Assembly (NCBI GenBank): GCA_013822725.1
Contig: PNKX01000013.1
Coordinates: 101,181 to 165,180 of the forward strand
Origin: Pirellula sp.
Lineage (GTDB): Bacteria; Planctomycetota; Planctomycetia; Pirellulales; Lacipirellulaceae
Reading direction: 5' to 3'
Length of the DNA: 64,000 bases
The notes beneath the pieces were generated by a model. The model was not told where the DNA came from. It did not search any database and worked only from the letters and a program-made list of their open reading frames with translations. Numbering within the stretch: the stretch's first letter is position 1; every line of letters begins with the position of its first letter. Of the stretch, positions 45,873 to 53,568 are shown piece by piece. A program made the position numbers and the translations under genes.

Positions 45873-46643
45873 CTACGAACAGCAGCACGAGCCCTTTGGC
45901 GGGGCGTAACCAGCCAGCTGGTCGACCGTGTAGTTCTCGTCGTAGCGATCATGGTGGCGGACCCAGGCCATCGAGAACGCGAGCCCCTCTTCATTCCGGC
46001 CGAGCGGCGCGACGTCGAGAAAGTTGTACGCGCCAACCAGCGAATCGAGGCCGCGGGCGTAGCTGGAGTAGGTGTGGTAGATCTGGCCGTCGGCGTCGCG
46101 GAAGAACGCGCTGAGACCGGGGAGATCCTCGGCGGGCGTGCCGGGCATTTCCTGGTAGTTGTAGTAGAGGTCGCCGCTGGCGATCTCTTCCGGCCTGAAC
46201 GAGACGTGGTAATCGTAATTGAAGTCGCTGCCGGCGGAAGAAACCCACTTGAACTTCCATCCCATGCGGCGTTGGAACGCCTCGAGCTCCGGCCAGGGCG
46301 CCCGCGAAACGGCCGCCAGAGTGACGTCGCGGGCGTTGAGGTGGGGCATCATCCCGGCGAAGTGGTCGGCAATGTACGAACAACTGGGGCAGCCGGCGGA
46401 CCAGCCGGGGCCGAACATGAAGTGGTAGACGATCAATTGGCGGCGGCCGTCAAACAGGTCGTCGAGCGACTCCTGGCCTGCGGGGCCGTTGAACAGGTAG
46501 GGCTTTTCGACTCGCTCCCAAGGGAGTTCCAGACGTCGACGATTGAGCTCGTCGCGCTGGCGGGTGAGGGCTTTTTCTTCGGCCAGCAGGGCCTGGCGAG
46601 CGGCGAGCCATTCTTTTGGCGACACGACGGGGTGGGCGGGCAT
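45873..46643 (-). CDS. DUF899 thioredoxin-like protein
   Basis: 256 residues. DUF899 proteins have a thioredoxin-like fold. The likely redox site is WSAGCPSCSYIADHFAG. KGSCCCS at the C-terminus adds three cysteines, close to the end. The N-terminal helix (VSPKEWLAARQALLAEEKAL) is typical. It starts at the ATG at 46643. Function unknown; the family often co-occurs with the SRPBCC/YCII proteins of this island. Confidence 0.88.
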   Translation of the reverse strand: MPAHPVVSPKEWLAARQALLAEEKALTRQRDELNRRRLELPWERVEKPYLFNGPAGQESLDDLFDGRRQLIVYHFMFGPGWSAGCPSCSYIADHFAGMMPHLNARDVTLAAVSRAPWPELEAFQRRMGWKFKWVSSAGSDFNYDYHVSFRPEEIASGDLYYNYQEMPGTPAEDLPGLSAFFRDADGQIYHTYSSYARGLDSLVGAYNFLDVAPLGRNEEGLAFSMAWVRHHDRYDENYTVDQLAGYAPPKGSCCCS

Positions 46644-46682
46644 GGGAACCTCTCAACGTTAAGTCGTGAAATGAACTGCTTG

Positions 46683-46715
46683 ATTTGAACCGCCAAGGAC
46701 GCCAAGAACGCCAAG
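46683..46715. repeat. Half copy of CGCCAAGGACGCCAAG palindrome
   Basis: GAACCGCCAAGGACGCCAAG, extended by ACGCCAAGGGG. It carries the same words as 22119-22150, without a visible right arm. Confidence 0.6.
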
Positions 46716-46775
46716 GGGAAGACTGAAAGGTCGACTGCGGGGAGATCGAGACGATCTCCCCGCAGTCAGCACCGC

Positions 46776-47402
46776 TTACTTCTTCGTGAACTCGATGCTC
46801 ATCATCTTGAATTCGTCGCCCGACTTCGGATCCAGGGCGAACATTTCAAGCGTCTTGGTCGTGGGGCTCGTGGCCGTTTCGACCTGTCGCAGGGTCACCG
46901 GCTTTTGCTCGCGGGGGCAGTTGGCGACGTACTCCCAATTGATCGTCTTGCCGTCCCTGGCCAGTTCGCCTTCGCCCTGCATGATGCCGGTCGAGTGATT
47001 GTCGACCATCGACGCGACGAACTTCTTCGAGACGTTGTCGAACCCAAAGAGCGCGAGCCCTTGGAACGGCCCCATCATGGGGCAATTGCCGCTCATTTCG
47101 CAGCGGACGTAGCGGCCATCCATGACGGGGGAGTACTCAGCTGTGACTTCGCCGACGAGCGGATCCATCCCTGGCGCCATCCAGACCGTGGACTTGCCGG
47201 CCCACGTGCCGACGTCCTTCATCAGGCGAGCCTGCCCTTCACCGGGCGTACCGGCCTTGATGCAGCGCTGCATTTCCTCGGCCGTCCAGCCGGGGGGAAG
47301 TTGAACGGCGGGGGCGTCGGTCTTCTTGGCGTCGGCGGCGTACGCTACCGCGGCTACGGCGACGATGCCAAGACACGCGAGGGTGAGTGACTGCAGTTTC
47401 AT
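46776..47402 (-). CDS. Secreted DUF1579 protein
   Basis: 208 residues starting at the ATG at 47402. Signal peptide LQSLTLACLGIVAVAAVAYA. The body matches DUF1579 (lipid/ligand-binding-like beta barrel): KDVGTWAGKSTVWMAPG, EYSPVMDGRYVRCEMSG, GLALFGFDNVSKKFVAS. It presumably works in the periplasm. Function unknown. The family is a frequent member of SRPBCC/YCII/ECF clusters. Confidence 0.85.
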   Translation of the reverse strand: MKLQSLTLACLGIVAVAAVAYAADAKKTDAPAVQLPPGWTAEEMQRCIKAGTPGEGQARLMKDVGTWAGKSTVWMAPGMDPLVGEVTAEYSPVMDGRYVRCEMSGNCPMMGPFQGLALFGFDNVSKKFVASMVDNHSTGIMQGEGELARDGKTINWEYVANCPREQKPVTLRQVETATSPTTKTLEMFALDPKSGDEFKMMSIEFTKK

Positions 47403-47592
47403 CGGAACCTCCAAAAATAGGCCGGCCAGCTGGCGACATGACGCATGGCTTGCTTGCCGGCGGGGTGGTGAGTCAAAAAAAAGGCTATGTCGGCGCATAC
47501 CGGGGGCGTGAACGCCCTTATCAGCGTTTTCTTGATGGGGACTTTGAAACGGGAAACCGTTCCCGAGAACGAGACGCTGCGTGGTGCAGGCC

Positions 47593-47616
47593 TACCCCCT
47601 GACGGAGCCAGGGGCT
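47593..47616. repeat. Half of the 84-bp element
   Basis: CTACCCCCTGACGGAGCCAG and GGGCT match the right hairpin of the element (for example 48216-48238). No left hairpin is recognisable upstream, so this is a partial copy. Confidence 0.7.
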
Positions 47617-47637
47617 GAAAATGCGTGAAGAAACGGA

Positions 47638-48135
47638 TCAGCAAGTGAGCGTATCGAGATGTTCGGCGAGGCGGTCGAGCGATTCGGCGGCGCCGACGTC
47701 GAGGCCGGAGTGGAGGTGGCCGTCGCGCGCTTCCTTCGTGAGGTGAAGCGTCCGCTCCGTCACCGTCGTCACGCCGTCACGTTCGGTAAACGTGACCGTG
47801 ATCTCCGCCGGCATGTGCGGGTAGGGATCGAAAATGAACGAGTGGATCAGCCGTTCGGGCCGCATGATTTCTTGGTAAACGCCGCGAAAGCCGCACTCTG
47901 TGCCGTCGGGCATCCGCAGCGTGTAGCGATAGGCGCCGCCAGGACGGAGGTCGACGTCGCAGACGTCCATCTCCGCGGTGCGGCAGCCCCACCACTTGCG
48001 AACGTGCTCGGGCTGCGTCCAGCAATCGAAGACCAGTTCGCGCGGAGCGTCGAAGGCGCGGGTGACGACAATCTCCAGATCGCTGGGGGTCGTGATCTTA
48101 AAACTGGGGTGGGATTTGACGGGCAAGAGATTCAC
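47638..48135 (-). CDS. SRPBCC/AHSA1-like protein 1
   Basis: 165 residues of the START-like (SRPBCC) AHSA1 type, a hydrophobic-ligand-binding fold. Family words are IVVTRAFDAPRELVFDCWTQ, VRKWWGCRTAEMDVCDVDLRPGG and GVYQEIMRPERLIHSF. The N-terminus before residue 20 is not conserved. It starts at the ATG at 48135. It is a probable member of the ECF42-associated regulon. Confidence 0.88.
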   Translation of the reverse strand: MNLLPVKSHPSFKITTPSDLEIVVTRAFDAPRELVFDCWTQPEHVRKWWGCRTAEMDVCDVDLRPGGAYRYTLRMPDGTECGFRGVYQEIMRPERLIHSFIFDPYPHMPAEITVTFTERDGVTTVTERTLHLTKEARDGHLHSGLDVGAAESLDRLAEHLDTLTC

Positions 48136-48154
48136 CTAGTGAGTGAGTATTTTC

Positions 48155-48238
48155 AGCCCCGGGCTCCGCCCGGGGGTAGGTTTCCATTCCGGATGGCGTT
48201 GTCCCGAGTGCTGCTACCCCCTGGCAGAGCCAGGGGCT
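48155..48238. repeat. 84-bp double-hairpin element, copy 3
   Basis: Left hairpin AGCCCCGGGCTCCGCCCGGG, right hairpin CCCCCTGGCAGAGCCAGGGG. Spacer contains CCATTCCGGATGGCGTTGTC, which recurs in part in copy 5. Confidence 0.9.
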
Positions 48239-48251
48239 GCAAGAACAAACA

Positions 48252-48797
48252 TCAAACGCCAACCTTTGCCTGGGACTCCGCCAACTGCTTCATGTTCGCG
48301 AGCCCTTCCTCAAATTGCCCGCCGCAGAGCTTCTCCATGTTCATGACGAGCCCGATCGCCTTCGTCATGAAGTTGTAGTTTCCCTCCATCGACCAGGTGA
48401 CTTCCGTCTCCTGGCCGATCTTCTTGAACACGAAGTCGGCGCTGTTCGTGGCCGTGAACGGTTTGAAAAACTCCAGCTTTAAGTCGATACGTTCGTGCGG
48501 GTGGCTGCCGACGATCGTCATCCGCCCTTCGCCGACGTTGCCGTTTCCTTTCCAGGCGTAGGTCGCGCCTGTACCCGCCTCGGGGCCGTCGTAAATCCGC
48601 TCCAAATTCGGATCGAGCTTCTCCCACGGCGACCAACCTCGCCACTTCCGCAGGTTGTTCACCAGTTCGAACAAGACTGCCGGCGGGGCCTTGATGCGTG
48701 CCGATCGCACATAACGAAACCGCGATGGACGCGTTGCGATGGCGACGAGGAGCAGAACCAGGACGACTGCGACGCCGATGAGGATTTTGGTGAGCAT
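48252..48797 (-). CDS. Membrane-anchored SRPBCC protein
   Basis: 181 residues with an N-terminal hydrophobic anchor (ILIGVAVVLVLLLVAIATR), followed by an SRPBCC fold: APPAVLFELVNNLRKWRGWSP, LERIYDGPEAGTGATYAWKG, FKKIGQETEVTWSMEGNYNF. These features match the polyketide-cyclase/dehydratase-like SRPBCC subfamily with an anchor. It starts at the ATG at 48797. Confidence 0.86.
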   Translation of the reverse strand: MLTKILIGVAVVLVLLLVAIATRPSRFRYVRSARIKAPPAVLFELVNNLRKWRGWSPWEKLDPNLERIYDGPEAGTGATYAWKGNGNVGEGRMTIVGSHPHERIDLKLEFFKPFTATNSADFVFKKIGQETEVTWSMEGNYNFMTKAIGLVMNMEKLCGGQFEEGLANMKQLAESQAKVGV

Positions 48798-48850
48798 GGG
48801 AGTGGGGGTGAGTAGGTGAGTATGTATTTAAGTGAGTAGGTGGCATTGAT

Positions 48851-48925
48851 GGGGTCGGGGGCCTTTTGCCACTGACGGTCGTCAATTCAAAGGAAATCAG
48901 CTAGTGGCAAAAGGCCCCCGACCCC
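48851..48925. repeat. Perfect 23-bp inverted repeat
   Basis: GGGGTCGGGGGCCTTTTGCC (plus ACT) at 48851-48873 is matched without error by its partner at 48903-48925, around a 29-nt loop. Confidence 0.9.
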
Positions 48926-48948
48926 TTACCGCGTTGCCGACCCATTGG

Positions 48949-49320
48949 TCATAGCTTCGCCTGAGGCACGCCTTCCAGCGGCCACAGTTCGCGGATCTCC
49001 ACCGTCCCATGCCGGGCCCCGGGATGCCGAGCCGCAATCTCCGCCGCCTCGGCGACTGAATCCGCCTCGATGATGTAGAACCCGCCCAGCACCTCGCGGC
49101 TCTCAGCATACGGCCCGGCGGTAACGGTCGTCTTTCCGTCTCGCACCCGTACGAGCGTCGCCGATCGCGCCGGCTGAAGCGGCGTGGCGAACAGGTATTT
49201 CCCCTGCCGGTCGAGGTCGTGGCATAACGCCGTCGCCTCTTCCATGGCCGCCTGATGCTTAGCGGCGCCGGCCTCTTCCCAGTATTGTTCGTCGTCGAAA
49301 CTAACAAGCATAAAACGCAT
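48949..49320 (-). CDS. YCII-related (DGPF-type) protein A
   Basis: 123 residues, a YciI-like ferredoxin-fold protein. Starts MRFMLVSFDDEQYW. The DGPF position reads AGPYAESREVLGG, a variant. Ends VEIRELWPLEGVP. It starts at the ATG at 49320, with AGGAG upstream. YCII proteins of this type are the signature partners of ECF42 sigma factors. Confidence 0.85.
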   Translation of the reverse strand: MRFMLVSFDDEQYWEEAGAAKHQAAMEEATALCHDLDRQGKYLFATPLQPARSATLVRVRDGKTTVTAGPYAESREVLGGFYIIEADSVAEAAEIAARHPGARHGTVEIRELWPLEGVPQAKL

Positions 49321-49356
49321 CGGGTTGACTCCTGTAGTCGCGACTGCTTCGTTTAA

Positions 49357-49433
49357 AGCCATCCGGCTCCGCCGATGGACGATGTGTGAGGAAGGTCGCT
49401 AGGTAATTCGTCCACCGGCAAAGCCGGTGGCTT
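49357..49433. repeat. Related double hairpin, GCCATCCGGCTCCGCCGATGG type
   Basis: Left hairpin GCCATCCGGCTCCGCCGATGG and right CCACCGGCAAAGCCGGTGG. Same layout as the 84-bp element but a different sequence. A single hairpin of this type lies at 53536-53560. Confidence 0.75.
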
Positions 49434-49443
49434 TTATAGGCTA

Positions 49444-49797
49444 TTACTTCGGCAGCCCGTCGATCTCCACAACGGGTCGCACTTCCACCGTCCCCTTGCG
49501 GGCGCCAGGAATTCGGCCGGCCATGGCGATCGCTTCGTCGAGATTGGCCGCCTCGACGAGGAAATAGCCGCCGAGTTGTTCGCGGGTTTCAGCAAAAGGC
49601 CCGTCAGTGACGAGCCGCTTGCCTTCGCGAACGCGGACGCTCGTGGCGGTGGTGACCGAGTGGAGCGGCGACGCGGCGAGAAACTTGCCGTCGTCGGCCA
49701 ACGCCCGGCAGAGGGCGGCCGATTCGCCAAAGCATTCCTGGCGTTCGTTCTCGGTCCAGGCCTCTTCGGCGCCGTAGATCAAAAGCATGTATTTCAT
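49444..49797 (-). CDS. YCII-related (DGPF-type) protein B
   Basis: 117 residues with the canonical DGPF word: VTDGPFAETREQLGGYFLVE. N-terminus MKYMLLIYGAEEAWTEN is typical. Ends VEVRPVVEIDGLPK. It starts at the ATG at 49797. Confidence 0.88.
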   Translation of the reverse strand: MKYMLLIYGAEEAWTENERQECFGESAALCRALADDGKFLAASPLHSVTTATSVRVREGKRLVTDGPFAETREQLGGYFLVEAANLDEAIAMAGRIPGARKGTVEVRPVVEIDGLPK

Positions 49798-49834
49798 GGG
49801 AGTGATTTCCGGTGTGACGTTCGTTGTCTTGTTT

Positions 49835-49919
49835 AGCCCCGGGCTCCGCCCGGGGGTCGGCGTCAAGCACGCGGCGCCAAACGTTGGGGCCACGCTACCC
49901 CCTGGCGGAGCCAGGGGCT
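49835..49919. repeat. 85-bp double-hairpin element, copy 4
   Basis: Left hairpin AGCCCCGGGCTCCGCCCGGG, right hairpin CCCCCTGGCGGAGCCAGGGG. The right hairpin, read on the minus strand, supplies the last codons (APGSARG) and the TAG stop of SRPBCC protein 2. Confidence 0.9.
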
Positions 49920-50383
49920 GCAATGCATGCCGCCAGCCGATCAAAGTTCTGCTCGTTCGCTTGCTCGATGAACGCCTTCAGCTTCTCGCTGTCAGGCGAC
50001 GCCTCGAGGTTCATCACCCACTTCAGTTCCGTTTGTTCGCCGACGGCGCGGTACGTCATCGTCATCCGGTACCAGTGAAACGGCCGCAGGTGTTCGAAGA
50101 CGATCCGCTCAGGCTTCGCAAACTCAACGATCTGCGATTCGTTCTCGAAGTCCGTGCCGTTCGGGCCGTGCATTGTGATCCGCCAGGGCCCGCCGGGGCG
50201 AAATTCGAACTCGTGGATGGTGTTCGTAAAGCCTTCCGGTCCCCACCATTTCGCCAGTTGGATGGGATCGCTAAACGCTTCAAACAGCCGCGTCGGCGAG
50301 GCGTCGAACAATCGCACGTTGACGATGTCGATCGTCGTCCGCTCGTTCGTCGCGGGGCTCAGGTTTTCGGCGTTGGTCGACAT
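49895..50383 (-). CDS. SRPBCC/AHSA1-like protein 2
   Basis: 162 residues. Family words are VRLFDASPTRLFEAFSDPIQ, KWWGPEGFTNTIHEFEFRPGG and RITMHGPNGTDFENESQI. The normal AHSA1 end is reached near FDRLAACIA, and the last residues APGSARG come from the 85-bp element. A promoter match of the ECF42 type lies at 50416-50444, about 33 bp upstream of the ATG at 50383. Confidence 0.86.
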   Translation of the reverse strand: MSTNAENLSPATNERTTIDIVNVRLFDASPTRLFEAFSDPIQLAKWWGPEGFTNTIHEFEFRPGGPWRITMHGPNGTDFENESQIVEFAKPERIVFEHLRPFHWYRMTMTYRAVGEQTELKWVMNLEASPDSEKLKAFIEQANEQNFDRLAACIAAPGSARG

Positions 50384-50415
50384 AGCAAGCTGCCTTTTCG
50401 TCTGGCTTCAGTGAT

Positions 50416-50444
50416 TAGTCGCTGCGGAACGAGCCATTTCGACA
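50416..50444 (-). promoter_or_regulatory. Putative ECF42-dependent promoter 1
   Basis: On the minus strand TGTCGA (50444-50439), a 17-bp spacer, then CGACTA (50421-50416). It matches the published ECF42 type of promoter (TGTCGA at -35) and an identical arrangement at 52085-52113. The -35 word also lies in a short hairpin CGAGCC/GGCTCG. Confidence 0.6.
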
Positions 50445-50470
50445 GGCTCGCGAAATTATTTCAAGCTTTT

Positions 50471-50842
50471 TCAACAAGCGTCGGCCCGCGGCAACGGCGA
50501 CGCCGGGCGGACCTCGACGACGGCCCCGTGACGGATCGCCGGGTGCCGCGACAGGAGTTGGATCGCATGATTCATGTCGTTCGCTTCGATCACCAAAATC
50601 CCCCGCAACGGCGGCCGGGCCGCAGCGGCCAGGCAACCGGGGTTCACGTCCGCGCCGCCGTGGCTGAGTTTCAGCGTGGCGGCGTTCTCTTCACAATCGA
50701 GCGCCTCGCGGGCGACGACGTGGCCCGACTCGGCGAGCAACTCGTCGTAGGCTCGGCACTCAGCGAGGAAGGTCTCCCGCTCGTCGAGCGAAAGCGCCTC
50801 CCACGCCGGAGCCTCCATGTATCCGAGGCAGACGTATCTCAT
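50471..50842 (-). CDS. YCII-related protein C lacking the DGPF word
   Basis: 123 residues starting MRYVCLGYMEAPAWEALS, which fits the family. The segment that should carry DGPF reads GGADVNPGCLAAAARPPLRG, and the later ILVIEANDMNHAIQLLSRHP is again typical. So the fold is probably kept while the signature has been lost. It starts at the ATG at 50842. Confidence 0.82.
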   Translation of the reverse strand: MRYVCLGYMEAPAWEALSLDERETFLAECRAYDELLAESGHVVAREALDCEENAATLKLSHGGADVNPGCLAAAARPPLRGILVIEANDMNHAIQLLSRHPAIRHGAVVEVRPASPLPRADAC

Positions 50843-50879
50843 CGCGTCGCCGCCCTCACTAGCGAGCCTTGTCACCTGT

Positions 50880-50963
50880 AGCCCCGGGCTCCGCCTGGGG
50901 GTCGGCATCCATTCCGGATGACGTCATCTTGCGTAACGCCACCCCCGGGCGGAGCCCGGGGCT
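50880..50963. repeat. 84-bp double-hairpin element, copy 5
   Basis: Left hairpin AGCCCCGGGCTCCGCCTGGG, right hairpin CCCGGGCGGAGCCCGGGGCT. Spacer contains CCATTCCGGATGACGTCATC and TTGCGTAACGCC. Confidence 0.9.
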
Positions 50964-50976
50964 AAAAATGCAGCCA

Positions 50977-51399
50977 TTACTTCCCCGCAATCTCCGCGGC
51001 CAACCGCTGTTCCTGAGCCCGTAGTTCCGGCGTCACCGCATCGCCAAAATCTTCGAGGGTGAAGACTTGGCGAATCTCGAGCTGCGATTCATCGCCGGTA
51101 GGATTCGGGCACTTTTGAGCCCAATCGATCGCTTCCTGCAGCGACTTGCATTCCCAAATCCAGAAGCCGGCGACCAGCTCCTTCGTCTCGGCGAAGGGGC
51201 CGTCGACGACCGTCCGGTTCTTGCCAGAAAAGACGATGCGGGCACCTTTCGAGCTCGGGTGCAGGCCTTCGCCGGCACGCATGATGCCAGCCTTCACAAG
51301 TTGCTCGTTGTAGGCGCCCATCTCGGTGAGCTGCGCTTCAGTCGGCATGACGCCCGCTTCGGTTTCGGCCGAGGCTTTGACGAAGACGGTGAATTTCAT
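50977..51399 (-). CDS. YCII-related (DGPF-type) protein D
   Basis: 140 residues. KFTVFVKASAETEAGVMPTE opening, VVDGPFAETKELVAGFWIWE with the DGPF word, and a C-terminal extension (RQVFTLEDFGDAVTPELRAQ, then a helix). It starts at the ATG at 51399. Confidence 0.88.
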   Translation of the reverse strand: MKFTVFVKASAETEAGVMPTEAQLTEMGAYNEQLVKAGIMRAGEGLHPSSKGARIVFSGKNRTVVDGPFAETKELVAGFWIWECKSLQEAIDWAQKCPNPTGDESQLEIRQVFTLEDFGDAVTPELRAQEQRLAAEIAGK

Positions 51400-51448
51400 G
51401 GCTCAAGACTCCACTGATTATTTTTCAAGCTGAGTAGTTTCGTAAGTC

Positions 51449-51533
51449 AGCCCCGGGCTCCGCCCGGGGGTAGGTTCGCAGTACGCAACGCCAACCGTTG
51501 GGGCAACGCAACCCCCGGGCGGAGCCCGGGGCT
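51449..51533. repeat. 85-bp double-hairpin element, copy 6
   Basis: Left hairpin AGCCCCGGGCTCCGCCCGGG, right hairpin CCCGGGCGGAGCCCGGGGCT. Spacer contains ACGCCAACCGTTGGGGCAAC, similar to copy 4. Confidence 0.9.
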
Positions 51534-51543
51534 ACAAAGACGA

Positions 51544-51978
51544 CTAGCCTTCTTGCGGCTGCACATAATTCGGATCCATCCAAAACGGCCCCCACATGTG
51601 GCCGTCGAGATCCTCAAAGCCCCACTCATACATGAACCCGTGGTCGGTCGACGATTCCTGCGGCGTCCCCCCGGACGCGCCGGCGGCGTTTACCATCGCG
51701 TCGACCACTTCGCGACTGTCGACCGCCAGCGCGATCAGGGCGCCGACTGTCTGCTTCGTGTCCGCGGTTTTCTTCGTGGTAAAGGTCTCGAAGAACGGGA
51801 TCGTGAGCAGCATCGCATAGCTGTGTTCGCCTAGCACGACGCAGGCCCCTTTGTCGTTGCTGAACTGCTCGTTGATTGCAAAGCCTAGGCTCTTGAAAAA
51901 GGCGACTGAGCGTTCGAGGTCCTGCACAGGCAGGTTGATGAACATGCTTGAAACGGTTGGTTTCACGGCGGCGGTCAT
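51544..51978 (-). CDS. VOC-family protein 2
   Basis: 144 residues of the VOC (glyoxalase/bleomycin resistance-like) fold. MFINLPVQDLERSVAFFKSLG is the canonical opening and HGFMYEWGFEDLDGHMWGPF the closing unit. Start is the ATG at 51978, with GGAG upstream. A putative ECF42 promoter lies about 110 bp upstream, so it may be first in its transcript. Confidence 0.87.
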   Translation of the reverse strand: MTAAVKPTVSSMFINLPVQDLERSVAFFKSLGFAINEQFSNDKGACVVLGEHSYAMLLTIPFFETFTTKKTADTKQTVGALIALAVDSREVVDAMVNAAGASGGTPQESSTDHGFMYEWGFEDLDGHMWGPFWMDPNYVQPQEG

Positions 51979-52084
51979 GGTCGTACTCTCCAGAATTGGT
52001 CAGTTGTTCGGTTAAGTTAAGCCCGCCGGCACCAGGCTTTAGGCGGCGGGTAGCAAGTGGCGTCGATTGGCTGCTGACATGAGG

Positions 52085-52113
52085 TAGTCGCTCGGGATGG
52101 GGCCGAATCGACA
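52085..52113 (-). promoter_or_regulatory. Putative ECF42-dependent promoter 2
   Basis: TGTCGA (52113-52108), 17-bp spacer, CGACTA (52090-52085) on the minus strand. The two words and their spacing are identical to those at 50416-50444. It precedes the VOC gene at 51978. Confidence 0.6.
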
Positions 52114-52136
52114 ACGGCTTAGAAAAAATCTTTTTC

Positions 52137-52240
52137 ACCACGACGGCACAACGGGCACGACGAGAAAATGTTTAAACGGCAACGCCTTAAACGTCTTCAG
52201 CTCCCAGAATTTCGTCGTGTCCGTCGTGCCGTTGTGGTTC
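52137..52240. repeat. Long inverted repeat, CACGACGGCACAACGGGCACG type
   Basis: Left arm CACCACGACGGCACAACGGG (then CACGACGA), right arm TCGTCGTGTCCGTCGTGCCG (then TTGTGGTTC). It is related to 5517-5622. An inner stem pairs CGTTT/AAACG words. Confidence 0.8.
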
Positions 52241-52249
52241 AATTCCTCC

Positions 52250-53503
52250 CTAAGCCAACTCCCGCAGCCGCCCCTCCAAAAACCGCCGCTCCGGCTCCTG
52301 CCGAGTCAACGCCAACGCTTGCTCGTAGGCCAAGCGGGCGTCCGCCGTTCTTCCCAGCCGGCGACAGAAATCAGCCCGCACACTGTGGGCCAAATGGTAA
52401 TCCGCTAACTCGCCGCGGGTGAGAATCGCGTCGACCAACTCGAGCCCCGCCCCCGGCCCATCGCGCATCGCCACGGCCACCGCCCGGTTGAGTTCCACGA
52501 CCGGCGTCGGCACGGCTCGCACCAGCACGTCGTAAATCGCGACGATCTGCGCCCAGTCGGTGTCGGCCGGCACGCGAGCATCGGCATGGATCGCCGAAAT
52601 CGCCGCCTGCAGCGTGTACGGACCGACCTCCGAAGAAGCGAGCGCCCGTTCCACCAGCGACCGCCCCTCGGCAATCAACTCGCGGTCCCACAGGCCGCGG
52701 TCTTGGGCGTCCAGCAGAATGATTTCGCCGTTGGCGTCCGCGCGTGCAGCCCGCCGTGATTCATGCAGGACCATCAGCGCCAACAAGCCCAGCGATTCCC
52801 CCTCAGGCAGCAACTCGACCAGCAACCGGCCCAGGCGAATCGCTTCGCCCGAAAGATCGGAGCGCGTCACCGAATCGCCCGACGACGCCGCATAGCCCTC
52901 GTTGAAGACTAGATACACGACTTGCAGCACCGATTCCAGTCGATCGGGCAAGTCCTCACGCGAGGGAATATGGTACGGGATCTTCGCATCCCGAATTTTT
53001 GTCTTCGCCCGCACGATCCGCTGCGCCAGCGTCGAGGGCGCCACCAAAAACGCACTGGCGATCTCTTCGGTCGTCAGCCCGCAGACTTCCCGCAGCGTCA
53101 GCGCGGTCTGCGCTTCAGCCGGCAGGGCAGGGTGGCAGCAGGTGAAAATCAGCCGTAGCCGGTCATCTTCGACGCCGGCCTCTTCAGCCAATTCAGCCGG
53201 CGCAACGGCGGTTTCCGTTCGATCGGCCAGTTCGCCAAGCGATGCATCAAACCGCGCTCGCCGGCGAATCGCATCGATCGCCTTAAACCGCCCCGCCGAA
53301 ACGAGCCACGCCCGCGGATTCGCCGGTAACCCTTCCGTCGGCCACTGCTTCACCGCCGAGGCAAACGCTTCGTGCAGCGCTTCTTCTGCCAAATCGAAAT
53401 CGCCCAACAGCCGAATCAGCGTCGCAAACACGCGCCGCGACTCGGTGCGATAAATCGCATCGACGGCGTCTCGTACGGCAGATTCTGACGGAGCGGTGGA
53501 CAT
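52250..53503 (-). CDS. ECF42-type RNA polymerase sigma factor
   Basis: 417-residue sigma factor. The sigma-2 region is visible at TLIRLLGDFDLAEEALHEAF and the sigma-4 helix-turn-helix at GLTTEEIASAFLVAPSTLAQ. The second half is a long helical TPR-like domain (for example AISAIHADARVPADTDWAQI) typical of the ECF42 group and its DUF6596 region. ECF42 genes are known to sit next to DGPF/YCII genes, as here. No anti-sigma factor is visible. It starts at the ATG at 53503. Confidence 0.92.
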   Translation of the reverse strand: MSTAPSESAVRDAVDAIYRTESRRVFATLIRLLGDFDLAEEALHEAFASAVKQWPTEGLPANPRAWLVSAGRFKAIDAIRRRARFDASLGELADRTETAVAPAELAEEAGVEDDRLRLIFTCCHPALPAEAQTALTLREVCGLTTEEIASAFLVAPSTLAQRIVRAKTKIRDAKIPYHIPSREDLPDRLESVLQVVYLVFNEGYAASSGDSVTRSDLSGEAIRLGRLLVELLPEGESLGLLALMVLHESRRAARADANGEIILLDAQDRGLWDRELIAEGRSLVERALASSEVGPYTLQAAISAIHADARVPADTDWAQIVAIYDVLVRAVPTPVVELNRAVAVAMRDGPGAGLELVDAILTRGELADYHLAHSVRADFCRRLGRTADARLAYEQALALTRQEPERRFLEGRLRELA

Positions 53504-53535
53504 TATCGACGTATGGGTCCGTTTTCCGGTAATCA

Positions 53536-53560
53536 AGCCACCGGCTCCGCCAGTGGCCTT
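53536..53560. repeat. Single GCCACCGGCTCCGCCAGTGGC hairpin
   Basis: GCCACCGGCTCCGCCAGTGGC with outer AA/TT, close to the left half of the repeat at 49357-49433. It separates the sigma factor gene from the SRPBCC gene upstream of it. Confidence 0.6.
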
Positions 53561-53568
53561 CATTGAAG

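Noticed and set aside
49335..49363. A third ECF42-type promoter before the YCII gene at 49320 (TAGTCG present on the plus strand)
   Set aside because: The -35 position reads GATGGC instead of TGTCGA, and the -10 word would sit within the ribosome-binding region, so it is not convincing.
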